Of a DNA stretch of 13,666 bases, positions 1 through 7,005 are shown piece by piece. The first letter of the stretch is position 1, and each line of letters begins with the position of its first letter. The notes beneath the pieces are model-generated. The model saw only the letters and a program-made list of their open reading frames with translations. It was not told the origin of the DNA and searched no databases. Origin of the DNA: Pelagophyceae sp. CCMP2097. Its lineage: Eukaryota > Sar > Pelagophyceae. Where the stretch lies: NCBI GenBank assembly GCA_026770575.1, contig MU657507.1, forward strand, positions 7,515-21,180, in the 5' to 3' direction. The translations under genes were made by a program, and so were the position numbers.

Positions 1-55
1 TTCAAGGGGCACGCCTCCTGGGTGAGATACGCCTCCAATTTCGACCCTTTGGCAC

Positions 56-176
56 CGTAGCTCGTCAGCGCGGGCGACTAAGGTGCACACGTTTAAGCCA
101 GGATGGTAGCACTTAGCATAACGAGCGTAACTGCTTATAACTTGTACACCTTAGTCGCCCGCGCCGACGAGTTACG
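56..176. repeat. Inverted repeat / hairpin, 30-bp arms
   Basis: Positions 56-85 and 147-176 are reverse complements over 30 bp with two mismatches. The core GCGGGCGACTAAGGTG (70-85) is matched exactly by 147-162. Weaker complementarity continues inward (CACACGTTTAAGC against GCTTATAACTTGTA), so the real stem may be longer. The spacer is about 61 bp. This could be a very small TIR element, a solo inverted-repeat remnant, or a structured RNA. I see no clear target-site duplication and no coding potential. Confidence 0.75.
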
Positions 177-393
177 ATCTTCGAGACGCTCCTATAAATC
201 TATAGAAGAATTCCTATGAGAAAACCCGCTCGAGATGGGGGCCAAGGGTCTCCGAAACATTTTTGGGCTGTGAAAGCGTTGAAGCGCCGGCACGGTGGGG
301 CACCTCGGGTCTCTATCCCCCCTCGACAGTCCGCTTACTCGGAACGCGGCGTCCTTTGCCCTTGGAAACCGTTTGATCTCTGTGGCTCCTTGT

Positions 394-429
394 CTGACTC
401 TGCTCGTCCACCTGACTCTGCTCGTCCAC
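394..429 (+). repeat. 18-bp exact tandem duplication
   Basis: CTGACTCTGCTCGTCCAC occurs twice back to back (394-411, 412-429) with no mismatch. The exactness points to a recent slippage duplication. No function is implied. Confidence 0.9.
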
Positions 430-503
430 GACACGCGTCGCGTAAACTTACCCCCCCGACAGTCCGACGATGAGTTAAGACGTACACTTAAGACATTACA
501 ACT

Positions 504-988
504 TCAGGCGGCGGGCGCGGCCGCCGAGGCGGTCGCGTCGGCCTTTTCGGGCTTTTTCGCGTACGCGCCGCGTTTTGCTCTCATCTCGATGCCCTCGATA
601 AGGCCGGCGCTCTCCTTCAAGACCGAAAGGGCCGTGAACATCAGCTCGTCGCGCTTCACGCGGTCGCCTATGGTACGACAGTTGCTGCTTATCACTCGGT
701 ATTCACTCGCCTTTCACGGCGCCCCGCTCGCGACTCCGTTTGTAATGTTGTGGCGGTCCAGGGTTTCCGACCATACCCCCAGACGCAGGCGGTCGCGGAC
801 GCACGCGAACCGCATTTTCATGCGAAGGCTTCGTCGGTGTAGCCAAGAACCTCGGGCCAAGAGCGACCGGCGGGGAACTTTGCAAGCGCCCGGTTGCTCA
901 AAGGCCACCCGTTGTGGAGACCGAGCTTCGACGCCTCGGCCGTTATCGCAATGGCGAGAGCCGCCATCATCAGAAGAGCGAATAGCAT
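504..988 (-). pseudogene. Interrupted small gene with hydrophobic N-terminus (unknown)
   Basis: I do not recognise this family. On the minus strand an ATG at 988 opens a 56-residue frame ending in TGA at 820-818. It begins with a signal-like hydrophobic run (MLFALLMMAALAIAITAEAS) followed by ordinary-looking sequence with LHNGWPLSN and WPEVLGYTDEAF. A neighbouring minus frame then carries RFACVRDRLRLG, meets one in-frame TGA at 716-714, and continues to a stop at 506-504 through VKRDELMFTALSVLKESAGL and an Ala-rich tail. Two readings are possible. It may be a pseudogene with one frameshift and one nonsense change. Or the TGA lies in a 66-nt GT-AG intron beginning GTATGG, which would keep the frame, leaving only the upstream shift unexplained. 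Selenocysteine at the TGA cannot be excluded. Confidence 0.4.
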
Positions 989-1138
989 CAAGACGCGCGC
1001 ATGGCGGCGTCGCGACGCGTCGATACAAAATAAAAAGTCACGGTGGCGGAACGCCCTTTTTTCTGATTACATAATTTCTCAACGAAATCCGCTTTTGAGA
1101 GGACTTGAAACACCTGCGAGTGTCCTCCTCTCATGGTA

Positions 1139-1722
1139 AAAGGGGTATCGCCAATGACGCCAAGGACTTTCTGGCAATCGGAGTTTTCGTCGGTTGGAGT
1201 TTGGCTCTGTTGGGAGTGATAGAGGACGTCGCGCTGAGTCCCATGATGCCCGGTCCTATAGAAATTGTTTGTTTAAAACGCTCAAACTAAAAATCTGAAC
1301 GTCTGTTTTGGCTCGTCTGAAGCGCCACTCGCGGCAATCGTACAGGGCCGGCCATATACCACCCCAGTGCGTATGGACCCACCCCGCCACATAGCCAGAA
1401 TTTCGATCCCTGCGGTCCTGCGATTGCCAGCCGGGCCCGAACCTTCGCAATACGGGGGCAAAATCAAGTCAAAATCAAGGTAAGGATGCAAATAAAGATT
1501 TTATCAAGTTCGAAATATTGGGGGGAACGCTTGTTCGCGCCCTTGCAAGGCGCCCTCCTCGAGGCTGATCATGTCACGGACATCCCGGGGGGCAGGGGGG
1601 GCATAGCGACCACGATTAACCCCGCAGGCGGCCTCTGAGAGCCACAACTTTGCGTCACTTGCCAGTGCTGCCAGTGCCAGTGCCAGTGCCAGTGAGGTCG
1701 GCTTTATCGCCGATACCCCTTG
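1139..1722. mobile_element. Non-autonomous TIR element, copy A (MITE-like, TA duplication)
   Basis: This 584-bp block is homologous to 12541-13004. Its left end AAAGGGGTATCG is the inverse of its right end CGATACCCCTTG apart from the terminal base, and it is flanked by TA on both sides (1137-1138 and 1723-1724), as expected for Tc1/mariner-type insertion. Shared internal blocks include GGCAAAATCAAGTCAAAATC, AAATAAAGATTTTATC and CTTGCAAGGCGCCCTCC. Compared with copy B it carries roughly 90 bp extra around 1275-1365 and a CAGTGC array near its right end. No transposase frame is visible, so it would need a partner in trans. Confidence 0.8.
1661..1694 (+). repeat. CAGTGC hexanucleotide array inside element copy A
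   Basis: The sequence runs CAGTGCTGC then repeated CAGTGC units up to CAGTGAGG. The matching position of copy B (around 12976) has no such array, so it expanded after the copies diverged. Confidence 0.85.
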
Positions 1723-2077
1723 TAGCTCGAGATTGTTAAGACGCACGATACGTGAAGAGGGAAGAAGCATCGCGATGGACGGGCCCCAGGACGGGCCCGA
1801 AGATCCGCCCAGATGCGAAGAAGACGGAAATTCTGAGTGTTCAAGCACTACAACGGACGAGGGCGCGACGACGCCGACGTCGACGCTGCCGCCGCCGCGG
1901 TGCAGCAACTGTCGATTGCAGAGCAAGAGGTCGTCGCGCAAGCGGGCGCCGCGCAAGCGGGCCAGCCGCCCACCGCGGACGCCACGCAATCGGGCCCGCC
2001 GCCCAACGCAGGCGCCGCTTCCAACGCCGCCGCGCGCGCCGACGCCGCCGCACGCGCCGAGGTACTCGGCGCGCGCC

Positions 2078-2185
2078 GAGGCGCTCGCCGTCGTACGCGC
2101 CGAGGCACGCGACGAGGCGCTCGCCGTCGTACGCGCCAAGGCGCGCGACGGGGCGCTCGCCATCGCATGCGCTGAGGCGTGCGCC
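2078..2185 (+). repeat. 36-bp minisatellite in the Gag N-terminal region, 3 units
   Basis: Three 36-bp units start at 2078, 2114 and 2150, each beginning G(A/G)GGCGCTCGCC. In the Gag frame they encode the theme EALAVVRAEARD. The third unit is diverged. The surrounding 2040-2470 is also Ala/Arg-rich with weaker echoes of the unit, so the whole Gag N-terminus looks built by slippage. Confidence 0.8.
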
Positions 2186-2473
2186 GACGCCGCCGCACGC
2201 GCCGAGGCGCTCGTCGTCGCGGACTTGCCACTACACGGCATTACAGGATTCGGAATACCCGCGCGCGCCCACGCCGCCACACGCGCCGAGGCGCCCGTCG
2301 TCGTACCCGCCGCACACGCCGACACGCTCGACGCCACGAACGTCGCCGCGATGCTCGCCGCCTTGCGCGCCGAAATACGCGCCGAGGTGCTCGCCGTCGT
2401 CGCGGACGAGGCGCGCGTGCTCGCCGGGGCGCACGCCGGAGCGCTCGTCGTCGGGCACACCGAGGCGCTGCCG

Positions 2474-2569
2474 CTCGTCGACGCGCGCGCCGGGGTGATC
2501 GCCATCGACACCGCCGTGCCGCTCGTCGACGCGCGCGCCAGGGTGGCCGCCGTCGACACCGTCGTGCCT
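2474..2569 (+). repeat. 48-bp tandem duplication just before the Gag core
   Basis: Units 2474-2521 and 2522-2569 both start CTCGTCGACGCGCGCGCC and encode LVDARAGVIAIDTAVP and LVDARARVAAVDTVVP. It immediately precedes the Gag core and extends its variable N-terminal arm. Confidence 0.85.
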
Positions 2570-5068
2570 ACTGAACCGCCGCCCAAGTGGTACATGAAGA
2601 TGGACTTAAGAGACTGCAAGCCCTTTGCTGACGGCGCCGACACCTTCGGCCTGTGGAACACGAATTTCAGAGCAGCGCTCCAGCGGAGCGACATGTTCGA
2701 GATTACCACGTGCAACGTCAAAGACTACTCGGACGTCCCGCCTCACGTCAAACGGCAGCCCAAAGCGGCGACCGAGGCCCTGTGGCGCAGGTCGTGCAAC
2801 GACCTGGGCGCGATACTCGCCTTGCTCTGCGACGCCCCGGCGCAGCGCACGATGCGCATGGTGCAGACCGACTTGAAACATGGCCCGTCCATGTACGCGG
2901 CGCTGATGGCGAAGTACGAGCCCGAAAACGCATCCTACGGCGGCGTCATTCTGTCGCGCATCACGAGCGCGTTTTTGCCGACCGGTGGCGACATCACGTC
3001 GCACATCGACCAAATTATCGACGACAGCCTCAAGCTCCCCAGGGCGTGTGTGTCGCTCGAGTTATCCGACGGCCAAGTACGTCAGGTCATCCTCGACAGC
3101 CTGCCTATCACGATGGAGACGACCATCACTCTGTGCACGAACATGCCGGGCACGCTGACGCTCAGCGGCCTTTGCGACGAGCTCAAGCGGCTGCAACAGC
3201 GGCGCTCGGCGCAGCAGCAGCACGGCGCACACGGCATGCTCGTCGGGCAAGGGCCGATACCGTCGTCGTCGCCGCCGCCGCAGCAGTGGCCACCGCATTC
3301 CGTCCCGCCCGGCGGGCGAGGTGGGCGCAGCGGGCGCAACGGGCGTTTAGGACGCGCCAACCTCGACACATACGCTACACCGCCGTTTACAGGCCAATGC
3401 TGCGGCTGCGGCGAGTTCGGGCACAAACAAAACGACTGCCCGCACGCATCGTCGTCGTCACCGCCGTGGCAGAATTCGCAGTCGCGGCGGCAGCAGCAGC
3501 AGCCGCCGCTGCAGCTGCAGTCGTCGCCGCAGCCGCCGCAGCAGCAGCAGATGCAGCAGCCGACCTGGAAGCAACCTGGGGGGTTTGCAGCAGCGCGGCT
3601 GCAGCCGCAGCAGCGCTCGTGGTCGCCGTCGCTGGGGTTCAACCCGGACGAGTTCCTCCGCTCGCTCCGGCCCCGGCGCCATGCCTCAACGGGAGCACAT
3701 GGAAATGGAAAGCGCACGACTCGCCAACAACGCTTTATCGCACGTCTTTGGCGGCGACAGCGCCGGACTCGAAAATGGTGGTCACGGTTTTTACGGTTGC
3801 GTCTCGGCAGTAAAGCCGTGCCCGCCGCCGTGGAAGCCGTGCCCGCCGCCGTGGAGTGTCGACGGCGGGATCGCGTTCCAAGTGGACCACGATTCGGCAG
3901 TCGAAACGCCGCCTTACGACGACGACGACGACGACAACGGCGCTTTTCGTTGGCACCTGGAGAAGATTTACTACAAGTCATCGAGCCTACTGTGTGGAAA
4001 CGTATCCTCCGAAAATCTGGTTTTCCAAACGGCCGGAGGCGCGGCGGGTACGTCTCGCAACGCAGCTCCGACTGTGTCTATCTCAGGCGCGGATTGCCCG
4101 ACACAGTTATCCTCGAAGACTGCGTGCGTGTGGACGATGGCCGATTGTGGAGCGAGCGGTTATATTACGCCACACGACGAGGACCTCGCCGACGTCGACT
4201 CCAGCATTGTGTCGAATCTCACCGGCGTTTTCGGCACCGGAAAGACGCGCGGTCGGGGAAATACGGCCATCTCTTTCGTTGTCAACGACGGCAGCCTCGT
4301 CCCGTTCGAATCGCCCGAGGGCCTGCTCGTCGCCACTACGGCAAGTGGCGGGGTGCGCCTCCTCGGCGAGGGCACGCTCCGCGCCAAGGTTTTATCCTCG
4401 ACACCGCCGGCCAGTGCATCGTCGTCGATCGCGACCGCTCTATTCCGATTTTTTTCGACGGCGCCCACCACTGGATCAGGACGCTGGTCCACAAGCCGGA
4501 CGAGCGGCACTTCGCTGCCGTGGTCATCACAAACGCGCTGCAGGAGCTCTGGCACCGGCGCTGTGCCCACAGGGACGTCCGGCGCCGGCTGGCCGTGGTG
4601 CTTGGAGCCGGCGCAATCGCCGTCGCCGACCTACCACCGGTTCCGACGCCGCGACGGTCGGGCCTGCTTTTGCGGGAGCCAGATTCGCCCTCGGGCACGT
4701 CCCCGGCATTGGACTCGCCGGCGGGTCTGCCTCTGCGGCCGCCGGGCCTGCCTCCGCGGGCCTCGCCACGGCTGTCGCTCGACTCGCCACCGGGCCTGCC
4801 TCCGCCACCGTCGCTGGACTCGCCGCCGGACTTGCTTTCGGCATCGCGGCCGCCCGCGTCTCGCCCTGTGCGCCAACAAAAGGCGCGCAACCGCTTCGAA
4901 CTAGAGGACAAAGGGGGCGCGCGATGCTGGGCCGGCTGGGCGACTTTACTCGCAATTAGCGCCGTGACCGGCTTCGCCGCGTTCATTGGCGCCGCGCAGA
5001 GCACGAATATCGCCGAGGTCCGCTAGCAACACGCGCGCGCTTGCATCCTCCACCATCCGACGACCGCG

Positions 5069-5751
5069 GTGCCGACGACCACTCCGACCGTGCTGCTGAT
5101 TGCGGTGCCGACTGGCGGTCCGACCGAGCAGCCAACGGCGGTTCAGACGGCGGTTCCAACGGCCGCGCCGACTGCGGTGCCGACGGCCGCACCGACCGAC
5201 GCGCCGACGGCCGCGCCGACTTCGGTGCCGACGGGCGCGCCGACCGTGGTGCCGACGGCCGCTCCGACCGCGGTGCCGACGACCGCTCCGACCGTGCTGC
5301 TGATTGCGGCGCCTATGGCGGTGCCGACTGGCGCTCCGACCGAGCAGCTGACGTCGGCTGCTCGGTCGGAGCGCCAGTCGGCACCGCCGTCGACGCCGCA
5401 ATCGGGAGCACGGTCGGAGCGGCCGTCGGCGCCGCAGTCAGCAGCACGGTCGGAGCGGTCGTCAGCACCGCGGTCAGAGCGGCCGTCGGCACCGCGGTCG
5501 GCGCGCCCGTCGGCGCGTCGGTCGGCGCGCCCGTCGGCGCGTCGGTCGGCGCGGCCGTCGAAACCGCAGTCGGCGCGGCCGTCGGAACCGCCGTCGGAAC
5601 AGCCGTCAGCGAAGTCGGCGCGGCCGTCGGCGCGTCGGTCGGCGCGGCCGTCGGAACCGTAACTGGTCGGCGTGGCCGTTGGAACCGCCGTCGGAACAGC
5701 CGTCCGCTGCTCGGTCGGAGCGCCAGTCGGCACCGCCGTAGGCGCCGCAAT
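5069..5751. repeat. Large inverted repeat built from a Pro-Thr-coding minisatellite
   Basis: The block is a dense array of GCC-GAC-type units that read as PTAAPTAVPT peptides. A 45-bp module (ATTGCGGC...GACCGAGCAG) occurs forward at 5303-5347 and, shorter and diverged, near 5099, and inverted at 5358-5402 and 5707-5751. The two inner copies flank a near-perfect palindrome centred on GACGTC (5350-5355). The arms are therefore about 249 bp (5099-5347) and 394 bp (5358-5751), the right arm being expanded. Both arms code Pro-Thr repeats when read toward the centre. The plus Pro-Thr frame is the same frame as the retroelement frame that stops at 5026. Inference: a fragment of a Pro-Thr-rich, surface-type gene duplicated head to head; no intact gene is left. 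Confidence 0.8.
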
Positions 5752-6450
5752 GTCCTTCTCTCACTTGGGCGGCGCTGTCGGTTTCACATAAGGTGGTTTG
5801 TACCAACGCGCCCAACTCTTTCCAATGGCCGAGTGTGTTGGAGTCCGACGGCGCGCGCAATGTGGAGTTTGGCCATATAAATCACGAATTGCGGAAACCA
5901 ATTATAGATGGGGAGAGCTAGTGTAACATTTGCATTATCTACCATGACTGCATATACATGTATATTCCAATATACAAATACTCTCGTATATGCAATGTAT
6001 TTAGACTTATATTTTTTTAAAACCCCGCGCAAACGGCCGCATAGGTGCGCAACGTCGAGTCGAGAATCCCAGTGCGTTTTTAAAGCGGATCGGTGAGCTC
6101 CTGGGGGCTTAAAAGTAAAATATAATTTAGGAGGCTAGTCGGGGGTCCTTAGTTTGGGGTCCGTAGTTGGGGTTTAGCGCTCCGTGTACACTAAAATCCC
6201 CGGAGGGGTCGATTTGAGGCTAGTTAAGAGGCTGCGTCCAACCAGACCACCAGCCGCCCCAGGGCGGAGGCCATCGCGGACCGATTCGCGGTCCAGCGAC
6301 GACCGAAAACGCTGTAATTTCCAAGGGTTTGCACCCAAATATCAATATACCTAACTGCTATATATTGCTGTCAAAAAAATAAATATTTTGGTCACTGTAT
6401 ATACATGTATAATGCTGTATATACATATAGGAATTCCTACTGTATATACA
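5752..6450. other. Non-coding, AT-rich palindromic stretch
   Basis: No gene is supported. Composition falls from very GC-rich to AT-rich. TGCATATAC (5949-5957) pairs with GTATATGCA (5986-5994). CTGTATATACA recurs at 6395, 6415 and 6440, with the palindromes TATACATGTATA (6400-6411) and TAGGAATTCCTA (6428-6439) among the copies. A small hairpin GGACCG-ATTCG-CGGTCC lies near 6278-6294. Confidence 0.6.
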
Positions 6451-6859
6451 AAACAAAATACAGTGCCACCTATATTCACGGGAGCCGCGGCCACCGGAGC
6501 TAAAGCGGGCGCCGCGGCGATAAAGGCCGCAGGCGGCGGGTCTCCTCGGGCGCCCATCGGAGTGGCCACGGCGGCCGCAGCAGACGGCCCCCCTCGGGCG
6601 CCCGCTAGAGCGGCTTTGGAGCCCACGGGGGGCAAATGTACTTTAGGAAATACACATCACTAGACCGCCCGCGTGCCCTCGGGTCCACGGGTCGGCTTGA
6701 TCCTCCAACAGCAACAGGTGCTGTCGTCGAGATTCGGGAGAAGAAGAACGTCGCGTCCTCGTCAACGCACTTGCCCATTGGATTTGTTGGGTGAGTCAGT
6801 TCCCCATTGGGGAGTTGGGAACTCCGATTTTTTGCATAGATGATTCGGACGGCCTTGAC
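6451..6859. other. Ala-coding GC island and flank, no supported gene
   Basis: From about 6475 to 6625 the sequence becomes GC-rich and is open on both strands with Ala/Pro/Gly-rich translations. CTCGGGCGCCC occurs twice (near 6546 and 6593), so it is probably a degenerate repeat or an exon scrap. Further on, AGTTCCC (6798-6804) and GGGAACT (6817-6823) form a short stem around CCCCATTGGGG. I see no start, splice signal or protein motif that would justify a gene call. Confidence 0.45.
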
Positions 6860-6927
6860 GTCTCCGTACTCTCCCTCTCTCCTAACACATTACCATCTAC
6901 TCCCCCATACTGAGCTGGAGTGCTTCC
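6860..6927 (+). repeat. Dispersed repeat X-Y, copy 1
   Basis: GTCTCCGTACTCTC, a CT-rich run, CCTAACACATTACCATC (block X) and then ATACTGAGCTGGAGTGCTTCC (block Y). Block X recurs at 10157-10198; X and Y both recur, rearranged, at 10735-10817. On the minus strand X contains TGTTAGG, which could be the start of an LTR (TG...CA ends), but flanking similarity stops at once on the far side. It lies about 80 bp upstream of the 7006-9084 gene and could belong to its untranslated leader. Confidence 0.7.
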
Positions 6928-7005
6928 CCCGGGTCCACAGGGTCCAGGGGGACAAAGGGACTATTGGGCCCCAGTAACGCGCACACTCGCGCCCGGCTCC
7001 TAGCA

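Larger units (their letters stand above)
1..503. other. Non-coding left flank
   Basis: No believable gene is visible here. Open frames exist on both strands but are Arg/Ser/Pro-rich and lack any recognisable motif. The stretch holds a strong hairpin (56-176) and a short exact tandem repeat (394-429). The phrase CGACAGTCCG occurs near 324 and again near 457, which suggests a further small duplication. Confidence 0.5.
1775..5026 (+). pseudogene. Decayed Ty1/copia-type Gag / protease / pre-integrase region
   Basis: The frame of ATG 1775 is open to the TAG at 5024-5026, but homology moves between frames. In that frame, residues from about 271 (codon 2585) resemble a copia-type Gag core: KWYMKMDL, then VILSRITSAFLP and QVILDSLPITM. 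A CX2CX4HX4C knuckle (CCGCGEFGHKQNDC) starts at 3398, with Gln-rich sequence after it. From about 3681 the plausible frame moves +1 and carries an aspartic-protease motif ADCGASGYITPH (Asp codon 4143). From about 4388 it returns to the first frame, giving ILDTAGQCIVVDRDRS and the GAG-pre-integrase signature ELWHRRCAH (Trp codon 4550). A Leu-Asp-Ser-Pro-Pro repeat follows (about 4680-4860). Integrase core, reverse transcriptase, RNase H and LTRs are not seen. The first shift could mimic Ty1-style +1 recoding, but the second cannot, so I call it a relic. Its 5' end abuts TIR element copy A. Confidence 0.75.

Noticed and set aside
295..1074. 259-residue open frame on the plus strand
   Set aside because: Arg/Ser-rich, no start context or motif, and largely antisense to the better minus-strand reading at 504-988.
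1504..2721. 405-residue open frame on the minus strand
   Set aside because: It is antisense to the Gag N-terminal minisatellite and element copy A. Its Ala/Ser-rich translation arises from the repeats, and it has no recognisable motif.
5069..5733. Pro-Thr-rich open frames on both strands as intact genes
   Set aside because: Frames stay open on both strands because the unit is a multiple of three and poor in T. No signal peptide, anchor or flanking domain is attached in the same frame without a stop.
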